Origin: Epiperipatus broadwayi
Lineage: Eukaryota; Onychophora; Udeonychophora; Euonychophora; Peripatidae
DNA length: 64,000 nucleotides
Direction: 5' to 3'
Assembly: GCA_028023455.1 (NCBI GenBank)
Contig: JAQFVV010012506.1
Span: forward strand, 3,900,714 to 3,964,713
How positions within the stretch are numbered: the stretch's first letter is position 1; every line of letters starts with the position of its first letter. A program made the translations under genes and the position numbers. The notes beneath the pieces are model-generated. The model made no database searches and was not told the DNA's origin. It worked only from the letters and a program-made list of their open reading frames with translations. This document shows positions 14,701-25,797 of this stretch, piece by piece.

Positions 14701-14709
14701 ATTATCATA
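11704..14709. other. No recognisable gene
   Basis: AT-rich sequence with many A runs and no supported open frame. A 7-bp hairpin (gtaacgg/ccgttac) sits at about 11813-11832. Nothing else could be assigned. Confidence 0.4.
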
Positions 14710-15225
14710 GTAGCAAACTCTCTATGCAGTAGTGTTAACCATAATAGGCCATAATAATCAGTGGATGCTAGGTTTGGGTATAAAATTCTTATCTTGTGCC
14801 TATTCATCCTATACCTCCAGACTAGTTTCTAGCTTTGGCTTTCATGACTGAGAAGTTTGGGTTCTGTGAGAACTGCATCTAATGCAATCCTCCAGCAACC
14901 ACCTTTTATCTATTTATTTGATTATAAAGCTACGACTATATAAGCAAATTAACACTGATTGAAAACATTATTGTGCTTTCATCTTGGATTCAAATCTTTA
15001 TAGTTAACTAAGTATATAAAAGGTGGCTGCTCAAAGTTGCATTAAATCCAAAGATTTAGGAGTAGTGTTCTCAGATCCAAGGCTTTTCACTGATATAAGC
15101 CACAAGTTAAAACTAGTTGGGGGATATTGGATGAAAACCCACTAGAGAGGGATTTTATGTACAAACCTTTTATCATTCATTGAATACTATAGCTTAAACT
15201 AGGTGGCACTACTGTAGTTTACTAC
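14710..15225. mobile_element. Foldback (long inverted repeat) element, copy 1
   Basis: A segment of about 510 bp has long imperfect inverted arms: 14710-14900 is related to the reverse complement of 15040-15225. Outer ends read gtagcaaact...cagtagtg on the left and cactactg...agtttactac on the right. The same family, with the same internal order, recurs at 45722-46220, and a deleted derivative lies at 39463-39622. There is no coding capacity, so it is non-autonomous. Its right end directly abuts a non-LTR retrotransposon fragment. I could not see a convincing target duplication. Confidence 0.7.
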
Positions 15226-15228
15226 AAG

Positions 15229-15622
15229 CGAATATACATGTAAATGAAAAAAACATAAGTGATTTATTTTGTAAATTATGTAAGGAAGGAATAGAAAATA
15301 TTAGGCATTTGTAAATTGAATGTAAATGTTTGAAAACAGAAAGGGTACATATAATGAAGTTATGGAACAATAAATATGAAAAACGTGATTATACAGAAAG
15401 TGAATTATTGTTTTATGCTGGGGTTGGAAAAAAATAAGGGGGAATTAGATATTAAGGCTATAGAGTTGACAAAAATTATGTTGTGGAAATGGGAAGGAGC
15501 AAAATATAGGAAAACTTAGAGTGGGGAATAGAAAATTAAGTGGTTAACAGGTTTATCTGGGCATAATTGCTCAGATATTCTTGACTTCATTTAAGGAGAA
15601 GCCACAGTACATCACATCAAAT
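15229..15622 (+). pseudogene. Non-LTR retrotransposon 3' fragment (copy A)
   Basis: This matches the last 400 bp of the jockey/CR1-like copies at 28420-31257 and 39623-42694: the C-terminal region with a Cys/His cluster followed by the 3' UTR, ending in the family's acatcacatca-type tail rather than poly(A). Frameshifts and stops break the frame. It begins abruptly where the foldback element ends, so it is a 5'-truncated or interrupted insertion. Confidence 0.75.
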
Positions 15623-15692
15623 AAAGTTGGAAAGATAAGAATGGATGGTGGCTATAGTTTATATAGCTACTGAAGATATTCAAACTATAATG

Positions 15693-15811
15693 GAGTGGAA
15701 CGGTTGCATATATAAATGCCTAGTTAAAGATATACAGTTTTAAAGAAAAGGGGAAGAGAATAATGATTATAGGGTATATGAATGGGCATATTGAAGAAAT
15801 TGATGATGTAG
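15693..15811 (+). pseudogene. Non-LTR retrotransposon copy B, left part
   Basis: Homologous to 39623-39740 of copy C, beginning gagtggaac and ending gatgatgtag. It encodes the middle of an apurinic-type endonuclease domain. The sequence stops at 15811 where the LTR composite starts and resumes without loss at 28420 (gtagataataag). Copy C reads gatgatgtagataataag uninterrupted, which shows that this copy was split by insertion and that GTAG was duplicated. Confidence 0.85.
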
Positions 15812-18424
15812 TGTACCGGTCGAACCCACCACCACCGCAAGTCAAATCCGATTCCAACTCAGCTTAACCAAAACTGAATTCAAACCCAACTTAACAGCTC
15901 AGATAGCAGAAATCGACGGCACAGTGCTATGCGCCAAGAACTAGTTCAACGGTTGGTGAGGACTAGAGACCCTTGCACTGACACGAATATCTAATAATTA
16001 ATTACTTTGAATCCTTTTTAAATCAAATCATATGTATGTTCGGGTTGCCAACACAGACAACGGGTATTAACATTTAAATAATTATAAAAAGAATGATGAA
16101 CTAAGAAACCAAGTATGTTAGAAAATATTTAATAAGAACACTTTGTTTTGTTTCACTCAAAATATAGAATGCATTAATTACCTCTAGTCTTTAAAAAGAA
16201 TTGATAAATATAATAAGAGTGGCGGTCCTTATCATATGCCAACAAGTATTACACAACATGGGATTCTATGTCTATGCCCTCAACGATAAATATAAAGGCA
16301 GATAAAGGTATTCATTAAGAACGGAAATGATTGTTCTAATTTTATTACGGTGGAATGTGAGATTTATTTTCACATTCGGAAATCTATTCATGAAGAGCAA
16401 AACGTATTTTAAGGCATAACTTTAATCTTGATTTGAAAACTGATTTAAACTAAATATATTTGAGAATTGGTTCGACTTTAATTTAAATCACTTCATCACG
16501 AATTACGAGTACGGAGCGGGTTTTACCGGAACAAAGATGCAATGGTACTGACGAATTACAAGGCAGAGAGTAAAATTGAAAGATGATCGCTAGTCGATGA
16601 TCGAAGTCCTATGGCAGCTTGCATTTGGCAAGTCTTACGCCCTTTGACTAATGAATCGGAAAGGAAGTACTGCCTCCCTCGAGAAATTTAAATAAGAAAA
16701 TATGATCACCGACCAGCCTAACAGAGCGGAAGATGGCCCTACGTCAGCAACATTTGATGATGATGACTTGATAGTCATCGTTGAAAAATAAAACCCATAT
16801 AGAATGCTCTACGTGATGACTTGACCAATTAATTAAAGTCAACCGAGCTTTTATTGAACTATTTTAAAACATTTATAAACTATATTAATTATGCCCTAAT
16901 ATCGTGCCCTTCCTGAATATTAAAATAAAATAACAAAAGTGGAATTAAAATACATTTAACCCTTTATCGACCTTTTTGCAAAAACATTTTAAATATATAT
17001 ATATGGATAAATAAATCAATATTAGTGAAGCAAGAAATAACATTTTAACATTACGTGAGTATATAAACACTTGTAACTTAGGAGCTGGGGACATAGGTGA
17101 AAACGGAGCTAATAATTTATTATTAGCTAATTATAAAATAGTAAACGTATAATATTTTCTTTCGACTCGATGATTAATAGAACTTATAAATTTAGTTCTA
17201 ATGGGCGAGAATAACTATTTAAAATTTATATTATATTATTTGCGTGGAGGCAAATGGGATCAAGGAGCTCATCGAGTCGAAAGATTATTGGCATATAATT
17301 TTTAAATACGACATTAATAAAGCACACTAACATATATATATATTAAACGAACCGCCAGGTAAGAAAAGAAAAAGTTTAAAGATTAGAGATCTAAAGAATT
17401 AAGCTATAGATTTACAGTAGCATTTTATAACTAAAAGGTGTTACAAAGATTTACATTAAAGAATAAAAGAGCTCTTAAAAAGAAGGAGTATAAAATAAAG
17501 TTCGAACTGGCCAGAAAGTTTAACGTTCATATTACCATTCCGTGCTTGTCCTTAAGTTACTCATCCAAGTTGTTGAAACGTAGGCATCATTGGTTAACTA
17601 CTGGAGTAGTATTTTAGTAGCTTTCATTATTTTAGCAGAATGATCGATCCGGAAAACGGTTCAGCAGCTCCAGTGAAGATTCCTCGGGACTTTAGGAACC
17701 GTAGCCAGATCCCTGATGTTCTAGCCCTCTATCATGATGAAATACAATTTTTATACACACAGAGTTCACTGCACTACTCTACAACCAAAAACTAGTCTTT
17801 TTTCTTTACTTTTCAGGGCTATATATCTACTGTTCACTGATGCCTCCGGCTAGCGCTCATTTTGTTATCAATCTCTTTTTTTTTTATAATTAGTTGTTTT
17901 CAGAAACATTCCTTCGATAAGGCTTTCAAACTAATTTTTGAATTCCTTTCCTAATTAGAAAATGAATTCTTAAAGTCTGAAATGATTTTAATTAAAAATT
18001 GAATTCTTATCTTTTTTTATTAATAAAACTTTACTGTTGTTTTTTGAGAATTTGAAAGCCTTTGGAAGGAATGTAGCTTTTAATCGCAAAACTTTACAAA
18101 TTATTTAAAAGTAAAAAAAAACAAGTATTCCCGACGCAATGAAACTTTCGAACAATTATATACATTTAATATTTACAAATATATATACGCACAATCCACG
18201 CAATTTAATATATATAAATTCATGAATATTTTATCATGAATTTATTTAGAGAATCGATCCAATTTAAACTAAACTAATTAATTTTACTACGTATTTGAAA
18301 CAAGTTATTCCTTATGGAAATTAGCGTGGATTGAACGTATAAAGCCCCATTGCATCGGAAATTTAAGGTTAGTATTAGGGTAAATAACATGAAGCTAGGA
18401 TCGAACTCAGATCCGACTGCTTCA
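15812..18424 (-). repeat. 3' LTR of the minus-strand Gag element
   Basis: A 2.6-kb terminal repeat, TGAAGCAG...CCGGTACA in element orientation. Its last 2.1 kb (15812-17918) is repeated at 20837-22947 and its first 162 bp (18263-18424) at 28258-28419, with roughly ten substitutions and a few 1-4 bp indels over 2.1 kb; the insertion is therefore young. It contains a perfect 14-bp stem (tttcgactcgatga near 17160 and its complement near 17270). The segment 17919-18262 has no counterpart in the 5' copy. Confidence 0.8.
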
Positions 18425-18438
18425 TTTCTTTTCACTTC
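18425..18438 (-). other. Polypurine tract
   Basis: On the minus strand gaagtgaaaagaaa immediately precedes the LTR start TGAAGCAG. That is the expected position of the plus-strand primer for reverse transcription. The + strand element has a near-identical tract at 25786-25797. Confidence 0.65.
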
Positions 18439-18695
18439 AAAAAAAACAATGAAAAAAAAATGACTTTACTTACGCAGGATATAGTTGCATAAGTGTATAG
18501 ACTCTGGGAGAACAGCATGAGCGTGAATAATATAACCTGCCCAAGCTACAAATTATACATGTCTCACTATGATCAACTTTTTTTGAATATTCCGCTTATA
18601 ATAAGTTTAAAAAAATCGGTCCGTTTATCAAGTCTCATTTCCCTATGGTTGTGTCAGTCGGTCATCTGTATATATATCTGTCATTACAGTTTATC

Positions 18696-19319
18696 TTACT
18701 GTTTCCCTGGATCAGGTGGTACATATTGTTTTAACTGTCTGGCATTGTAATGGTCATAGTCCCGGTCTTCCCTGGTTGTCGTCAAGTTCCCATAGTCTAT
18801 TGCTGTCATTGATTCTATGGCCTTTTCTGCGACCGAATGCACAAACAACAATTCTTTAATATTATCTCGATGAGCGATGGGGTTCTCTCCTGGGTCATCT
18901 TTGAAAATTTGAATCTGTATCAAGGATCCAGGCATTGGCATCTGTAACTTCTTCATACTAAGTTGAGGACTCATCATCTGTCCCATTTCCACTTTTAGTT
19001 TCATTGGACTAGTGGTCTGAACATCTTTTTCTGTATCTATATCCGCTTCTTCCACTGCTTCATAACTGGACTCATCCTCACCACTGTTGTTTTCCTTGCT
19101 GTCCACAACTTCTTCTGGTGTGGCCTGATCATCTTCATTTTCTATTTTTGGGTCTTCAGAGGGATTTATTTCTTGCTGAAGCTTTACATTTTCTAGATTT
19201 GAGTTGGCTGGGATGCCATATGCTTCCTCGAGCCTTACCAGCCTTTCCATCATCATCATCAGTACCTTTCGATCTTCTCTCATTTCTCTGAGGATCGTTT
19301 GTAAAGTGTCTTTTCCCAT
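18696..19319 (-). CDS. Gag-like protein with capsid core deleted
   Basis: An open frame of 208 codons from an ATG at 19319 (the frame is open further upstream, but similarity to the other Gag starts here). The N-terminus carries the motif ILREMREDRK shared with the Gag at 24.4-25.6 kb. An acidic, low-complexity middle follows, then QIQIFKDDPGENP, matching QTFRGDPGENP of the other protein. The frame then jumps directly to IDYGNL and a tail ending PPDPGKQ. About 110 residues of capsid core found in the + strand Gag are missing, yet the frame is intact. There is no CCHC zinc knuckle and no pol. It is probably non-functional as a capsid, or a derivative packaged in trans. Confidence 0.7.
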   Translation of the reverse strand: MGKDTLQTILREMREDRKVLMMMMERLVRLEEAYGIPANSNLENVKLQQEINPSEDPKIENEDDQATPEEVVDSKENNSGEDESSYEAVEEADIDTEKDVQTTSPMKLKVEMGQMMSPQLSMKKLQMPMPGSLIQIQIFKDDPGENPIAHRDNIKELLFVHSVAEKAIESMTAIDYGNLTTTREDRDYDHYNARQLKQYVPPDPGKQ

Positions 19320-19463
19320 TTTTGAAAATAAGAAAATAATGTAATACACAATCAATATAATGAACAACGTGAATTCACTTAGAGTACTCTCTGTATGCTT
19401 AAAATATTTTTTTCTCATTAGTAAATTTTAATGAGGTCTCTGACTACAGGTCCATTGTCCTAA

Positions 19464-19631
19464 TCTTCACTAGCTGCTTCATATTATTTCCCCAATCTAT
19501 GTAATCTGCCTTTTTTTTTTTTTTAGTTTACCTACGTTTTCTTGGTTAGCTCTTTATTTTAACTGTTTGAGTGAGACATGTATTCAAAAATATAAAAAAA
19601 AAACATTATTCACTTTCCCTTTGTTCAACTG
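19464..19631. repeat. Leader segment duplicated at 22948-23106
   Basis: This stretch upstream of the minus-strand Gag (starting tcttcactagctgcttcat, ending ctttgttca) is repeated in the same orientation at 22948-23106, where it has been joined to the broken edge of the 5' LTR. The two differ mainly in homopolymer length. Confidence 0.85.
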
Positions 19632-20084
19632 TTCTGTTCTCCCATGTCTGAGAAAAAAAAAACTATACAGTGATATACAAATATTATGTATTAGCAGTTA
19701 CAACAAATCATTCTGTATTGAACACACTTGGTTTTTTTTTATTATGGCGATTGACCCACTACTGTGCTGACAATCAAATTTGCTGACAAATTTATTTACA
19801 TGGGCGCCAGTGAGCAAAATGAGATCAATAGGGCATGTGATATAACCCATTGACCCCCAAACCACATATGATAGACTTAACCTTTAATAAAACAATTGAA
19901 TTGATGATGAGTAATATTATTTAATAACCGCTAACGCGTTCATGACCTGAGTTTAAATATAGGAATTCACTACTTCATTTTTACTAAGCATGAGGCTTTA
20001 ACACCAAAAAAAAAATGTCGAAATTAATATTACAAGAACTTTTATTGGAGATATTATTCTAAATCTTGCTAGCATGAAAGCCTG

Positions 20085-20280
20085 CAAACCATTTAAGCAT
20101 TTTGCCAACTGCATCTGGCTGCTTGGTGTACACAAAGGGTCTTCACCTGCTTTGAGGTTACTCTAGAAATTATTGTCATTAAAGCGTAATGTCACACTGC
20201 ATCGGACCGCTTGACAGATAATTCCCAGTTTGAAGGTCTTCGCCTTGCTTTGAAACTACTAAAAATACGGAGCGAACATT
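20085..20280. repeat. Diverged internal duplication in the element leader
   Basis: Two related segments follow each other: one around 20110-20160 (actgcatctggctgcttgg ... ctgctttgaggtta) and one around 20193-20265 (actgcatcggaccgcttg ... ttgctttgaaacta). They lie in the leader between the primer-binding-like site and the minus-strand Gag. Confidence 0.45.
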
Positions 20281-20806
20281 TAATATATATGCTAGCAAGC
20301 AATACTTTGAAATTAAGACTTTTATGATATCATATTGGATATTTTTAATTATAACAACTGAGATAAACATAATTAATTTTGACACAGAAAACATTTCATT
20401 TATTTTTACCCCCATGCTTTGATCTATGGACTCTTACAACTTTGCTAACGATATTTTTCCTATTGTCACGAACGCGTATAACACAAACGTATAATATATA
20501 TATATACAGATATAGTACACGTATAATTAATATATATACATATGAATAATTATTTTAACTAACGAATCTTTTACTGAACGAACATTTAAAAAAATAATCT
20601 TGAAAACATTTTTATAAGAAAGAATTAGAAAATAATATTTTAATTTATTAAATCATTTCAGTTATGCATTATAAATCGCATAACTTTTTCAAATATATAA
20701 ACATTCTACAAGCATATCACTTTAAACATTTAATTTATTGAGATCTGAGTAACCAAAACGATAATTTCTATCTACAGGGCATGTGTGGGGTTTATTAAGT
20801 CGAGCC

Positions 20807-20824
20807 ACAACGATTGGGCAGCCA
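20807..20824 (-). other. Degenerate primer-binding site
   Basis: Read on the minus strand this is tggctgcccaatcgttgt, 12 bp downstream of the LTR end CCGGTACA. It resembles the tRNA-Lys type site TGGCGCCCAACGTGG with small insertions. The clean version is at 23229-23246 in the opposite-facing unit, at the same distance from the same LTR end. Confidence 0.5.
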
Positions 20825-20836
20825 AAAACATAACCA

Positions 20837-22947
20837 TGTACCGGTCGAAACCCACCACCACCGCAAGTCAAATCCGATTCCAACTCAGCTTAACCAAAAC
20901 TGAATTCAAACCCAACTTAACAGCTCAGATAGCAGAAATCGACGGCACAGTGCTATGCGCCAAGAACTAGTTCAACGGTTGGTGAGGACTAGAGACCCTT
21001 GCACTGACACGAATATCTAATAATTAATTACTTTGAATCCTTTTTAAATCAAATCATATGTATGTTCGGGTTGCCAACACAGACAACGGGTATTAACATT
21101 TAAATAATTATAAAAAGAATGATGAACTAAGAAACCAAGTATGTTAGAAAATATTTAATAAGAACACTTTGTTTTGTTTCACTCAAAATATAGAATGCAT
21201 TAATTACCTCTAGTCTTTAAAAGAATTGATAAATATAATAAGAGTGGCGGTCCTTATCATATGCCAACAAGTATTACACAACATGGGATTCTATGTCTAT
21301 GCCCCCAACGATAAATATAAAGGCAGATAAAGGTATTCATTAAGAACGGAAATGATTGTTCTAATTTTATTACGGTGGAATGTGAGATTTATTTTCACAT
21401 TCGGAAATCTATTCATGAAGAGCAAAACGTATTTTAAGGCATAACTTTAATCTTGATTTGAAAACTGATTTAAACTAAATATATTTGAGAATTGGTTCGA
21501 CTTTAATTTAAATCACTTCATCACGAATTACGAGTACGGAGCGGGTTTTACCGGAACAAAGATGCAATGGTACTGACGAATTACAAGGCAGAGAGTAAAA
21601 TTGAAAGATGATCGCTAGTCGATGATCGAAGTCCTATGGCGGCTTGCATTTGGCAAGTCTTACGCCCTTTGACTAATGAATCGGAAAGGAAGTACTGCCT
21701 CCCTCGAGAAATTTAAATAAGAAAATATGATCACCGACCAGCCTAACGGAGCGGAAGATGGCCCTACGTTAGCAACATTTGATGATGATGACTTGATAGT
21801 CATCGTTGAAAAATAAAACCCATATAGAATGCTCTACGTGATGACTTGACCAATTAATTAAAGTCAACCGAGCTTTTATTGAACTATTTTAAAACATTTA
21901 TAAACTATATTAATTATGCCCTAATATCGTGCCCTTCCTGAATATTAAAATAAAATAACAAAAGTGGAATTAAAATACATTTAACCCTTTATCGACCCTT
22001 TTGCAAAAACATTTTAAATATATATATATATATGGATAAATAAATCAATATTAGTGAAGCAAGAAATAACATTTTAACATTACGTGAGTATATAAACACT
22101 TGTAACTTAGGAGCTGGGGACATAGGTGAAAAACGGAGCTAATAATTTCTTATTAGCTAATTATAAAATAGTAAACGTATAATATTTTCTTTCGACTCGA
22201 TGATTAATAGAACTTATAAATTTAGTTCTAATGGGCGAGAATAACTATTTAAATTTTATATTATATTATTTGCGTGAGGCAAATGGGATCAAGGAGCTCA
22301 TCGAGTCGAAAGATTATTGGCATATAATTTTTAAATACGACATTAATAAAGCACACTAACATATATATATATTAAACGAACCGCCAGGTAAGAAAAGAAA
22401 AAGTTTAAAGACTAGAGATCTAAAGAATTAAGCTATAGATTTACAGTAGCATTTTATAACTAAAAGGTGTTACAAAGATTTACATTAAAGAATAAAAGAG
22501 CTCTTAAAAAGAAGGAGTATAAAATAAAGTTCGAACTGGCCAGAAAGTTTAACGTTCATATTACCATTCCGTGCTTGTCCTTAAGTTACTCATCCAAGTT
22601 GTTGAAACGTAGGCATCATTGGTTAACTACTGGAGTAGTATTTTAGTAGCTTTCATTATTTTAGCAGAATGATCGATCCGGAAAACGGTTCAGCAGCTCC
22701 AGTGAAGATTCCTCGGGACTTTAGGAACCGTAGCCAGATCCCTGATGTTCTAGCCCTCTATCATGATGAAATACAATTTTTATACACACAGAGTTCACTG
22801 CACTACTCTACAACCAAAAACTAGTCTTTTTTCTTTACTTTTCAGGGCTATATATCTACTGTTCACTGATGCCTCCGGCTAGTGCTCATTTTGTTATCAA
22901 TCTCTTTTTTTTTTATAATTAGTTGTTTTCAGAAACATTCCTTCGAT
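20837..22947 (-). repeat. 5' LTR of the minus-strand element, main part
   Basis: About 99% identical to 15812-17918. The match stops at cattccttcgat, where sequence copied from the element's own leader begins. The remaining 162 bp of this LTR lies at 28258-28419, so 5.3 kb of other element sequence sits inside it and about 344 bp of the LTR is lost. Confidence 0.8.
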
Positions 22948-23106
22948 TCTTCACTAGCTGCTTCATATTATTTCCCCAATCTATGTAATCTGCCTTTTTT
23001 TTAGTTTACCTACGTTTTCTTGGTTAGCTCTTTATTTTAACTGTTTGAGTGAGACATGTATTCAAAAATATATAAAAAAAACATTATTCACTTTCCCTTT
23101 GTTCAG
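22948..23106. repeat. Transposed copy of leader segment
   Basis: Near-identical to 19464-19631 and in the same orientation. It joins the truncated LTR on its left and an inverted LTR end on its right. This looks like a rearrangement junction made during reverse transcription or integration rather than an independent insertion. Confidence 0.75.
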
Positions 23107-23110
23107 CTGT

Positions 23111-23216
23111 AGTGTTCTGCTATCTGAGCTGTTTGAGTTGGGTTTGAATTCAGTTTTGGTTAAGCTGAGTTTGAATCTGATTTGACTTGCGGTGGTGGTG
23201 GGTTTCGACCGGTACA
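23111..23216 (+). repeat. Inverted LTR end (+ orientation)
   Basis: Reverse complement of 20837-20940 with few mismatches, ending CCGGTACA. It is the only part of the 5' LTR kept by the + strand Gag unit, and it forms a 110-bp inverted repeat with the LTR end 2.3 kb to the left. Confidence 0.8.
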
Positions 23217-23228
23217 TGGTTATGTTTT

Positions 23229-23246
23229 TGGCGCCCAACGTGGTGC
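23229..23246 (+). other. Primer-binding site, tRNA-Lys type
   Basis: tggcgcccaacgtggtgc lies 12 bp after the LTR end. It matches the complement of the 3' end of tRNA-Lys(1,2) (TGGCGCCCAACGTGGGGC) at 17 of 18 positions, the primer used by several retroviruses and LTR retrotransposons. It orients this unit on the + strand. Confidence 0.8.
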
Positions 23247-24445
23247 TCCAATGAAGAAATCTCCCACACCCTGCAGAGTGAACGAGAGTAAACAGTTAAA
23301 TTATAAAAATATTCGATTTTTTTGTTTGTCATAATATTGATATGTATTTGGCGTATTAAAATGCGCAAGTTAAAACTATAGTTGAGTAAAGCAAGTATAT
23401 AAAAGTTTTTTTTCCCTTACACCAAGTTTCAGTGAATAGACTACTTCCAAATATCGTTAAGAAACAGAGTGAGATTTTTTGAAAAGAGAGCGGAAGCGAT
23501 TTTGTGCGTTTATTTAATTAAAATAAACGAGTGTTATTCCATAAATTTTTTTTTTTGCGAGTTCATTCTTGTTGTTTAAAATTTTTCGAAAAAAAAGTAG
23601 AGAAGTAGAATTAATTCCAGGTCTTAAAAATAAAAACGTGTACGCATATAGATATTGTGTACGCATATATATATATATATTTTTGTTGTTTAAAAATGTT
23701 TTTTTTTTTTGAAAAAAAAAAAGTAAAGAAGTAGGATTACTTTTGTGTTTTAAAAATAAAAACGTGTGCGCATATATATATATTGTAATATAAAAATCTT
23801 ATCAGAGTCAGAGTTAATATTAATCGTTCCCTATATAAAACATTAAGTTTTGAATCAAATGATTACTAGGTCATGTAAAAAGTATATATTTGGGGATCAA
23901 TGGATTAAATTATCTATTGGTCACATGTTGCTGGCTGGCGCCTTTCAAATAAATTTGTCAGCAAACATGTTTGTCCATACAGCAGTGGTGGGTTTTGTTG
24001 GGTTCAAAGGAGAGAATGGTGGCGTATATATATAAAAAGAGAGAATCACTGACAGAAATACAAAAAAAAAAAATACTGTGTTATGTACCCATTATTAATA
24101 TGTTTATCTTATAGGACTGAGGAGAACAGTGCGAACTGGGTGAAAGAAAGTTTTTTTTTTTCCTGTATATTTGTAGAAATGATTTAAACATGTCATATTG
24201 TATATGCCTAAATAAAGAAAAAAATAATATTAACAGTGAAAAGCGTAGATAACAGAAACCAGACGGAACGTAGGCGTAGGAAGAAAAGAGAGAAAGGAAG
24301 GAAGCCACACGAACAGTATCAGCAGCGGGGGAGGATTTGGCACTAGGAGCAGGGATCAGTACCTTTATGTTAGATATACAAATCAAAGTGTTGTACAAAG
24401 CGAATTTTTATGCTGAAGACATTTGTAAGTAAAAACGAAGAGGAA

Positions 24446-25566
24446 ATGGCAGAAATAGAAGGAAGCGAGCATGCGTCCGCGACTGGTGCAGAGACGTCGG
24501 ACACATCCAGCGACCGCGAAATTGTATTCAAGGAATTTCAAGATAAAAAAAAAGTTTTAGACGATTGGAGAGGAACACCAAACAGAGGGAACATGATCGT
24601 GATGCGAAGTTCGATGCGATCCTCAGAGAGATGAGAGAGGACAGGAAGATCATGATGGCGATGATGGCGAGTATGTTAAGGATTGAAGAATGGCGTATGG
24701 GGTCGGACGTTAAAACAGGTAGGGAAGGTAAAACAAATATTAGTGCGAGGAAGGGAGAAGAGGACCAAACCATTCCGATGGGATTAGAAACTCTGAGCGA
24801 AGTAGCCATCGAAGAGAAGACAGGCCAGGGCCTAGATGTCAAAAATGTTGAATTAGAAAGGCAAACTGAGGCGCAGGGCCAGCGTGAAAACCAAATAGCG
24901 ACAATGGGAACTTGTAACAAAGAAAGAGAAATAAAAAGAGAGCAGGCCGTAGACACACCAATAAGAATGATTAATATTCCTCACGTAGGATCATCTATCC
25001 ATATTCAGACGTTTAGAGGCGACCCCGGGGAAAATCCAGCTGTGCATCTGGACAGCATTAGAGAATTTCTGTGCTTCCACCCGATGAGTGAAAAAGAGAG
25101 GATAACGGTCGCCAGCCATTATCTGAGGGAATCGGTGAAGGCGTGGTGGAAATTATTGAAACAACCACCGAGTACTATGCGAGGCTACGAAGAAGCTATT
25201 TTGAAAAGGTATTGGAGTGTGGAGAAGCAGGAGGGACTGTTACACAAGTTCTCGAATTTGAAATACGACGAAAGTAGCAGACAGAGTTTTGCAGCCTTCT
25301 TCACGCACCAAGCGATGATATTTAAATCCCTCACCACTTTTAACTACATGGAGCAGCACATTACTCGTATCGTCGTGCATAACCTACCACCGTGGGTGCA
25401 AAGGATAATGCTGGGGAGTTGCGCCATGTCGTTCGAAAGGACTGTAGAACTGCTAAACCAGATCGACTATGGGGACTTGTATCCAACAAAAAGGGAATGG
25501 GAGCAGTGTAGTTATAATACCAGGCCATTAAAACCTTATATACCTCCCGACCCAGGGAGAAAGTAG
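24446..25566 (+). CDS. Retrotransposon Gag protein (one frameshift)
   Basis: The ATG at 24446 opens an acidic N-terminus (MAEIEGSEHASATG). The frame must shift by -1 at a run of nine A (24545-24553) to enter the long frame that is open from 24547 to 25566. The main part has a basic/coiled N-terminal region (ILREMREDRK), a charged linker, then a capsid-like domain from about QTFRGDPGENP, with W and F spacing typical of Ty3/gypsy-type Gag (SVKAWWKLL, EEAILKRYW, FAAFFTHQ), and ends QIDYGDL plus a Pro-rich tail. There is no zinc knuckle, and no pol frame follows before the polypurine tract 220 bp downstream. It should form the particle shell; enzymes must come from elsewhere. Confidence 0.8.
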
Positions 25567-25785
25567 AAATAACAATAAATGATAACCCGGAAAATGACCA
25601 CTGTGACATGCCTATGATGATGAATAAAGGAATTACGGTAATACACCCACCTTTATAAATGTTAAATTTAAACCCTCACCCAGACTGTTCTCCAAGGTCG
25701 ATCAATTGTAAAAAAAAGAGAGAAGACAAAAATGTTAACCAGAAAATTATGTATAATCATTTTTTTTTGTTGTTTTTTTTTTTTA

Positions 25786-25797
25786 AGTGAGAAGAAA
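25786..25797 (+). other. Polypurine tract of the + strand unit
   Basis: agtgagaagaaa directly precedes TGAAACAGACAGATC, which is a diverged version of the other unit's LTR start TGAAGCAGTCGGATC. Tract and LTR start are therefore conserved between the two units. Confidence 0.65.

Noticed and set aside
17155-17290. Hammerhead or tRNA-like structure in the 2.6-kb LTR (14-bp perfect stem)
   Set aside because: A real inverted repeat, but without the conserved core bases of a known ribozyme or tRNA.
24528-24956. Minus-strand 142-codon ORF
   Set aside because: Shadow of the + strand Gag coding region.
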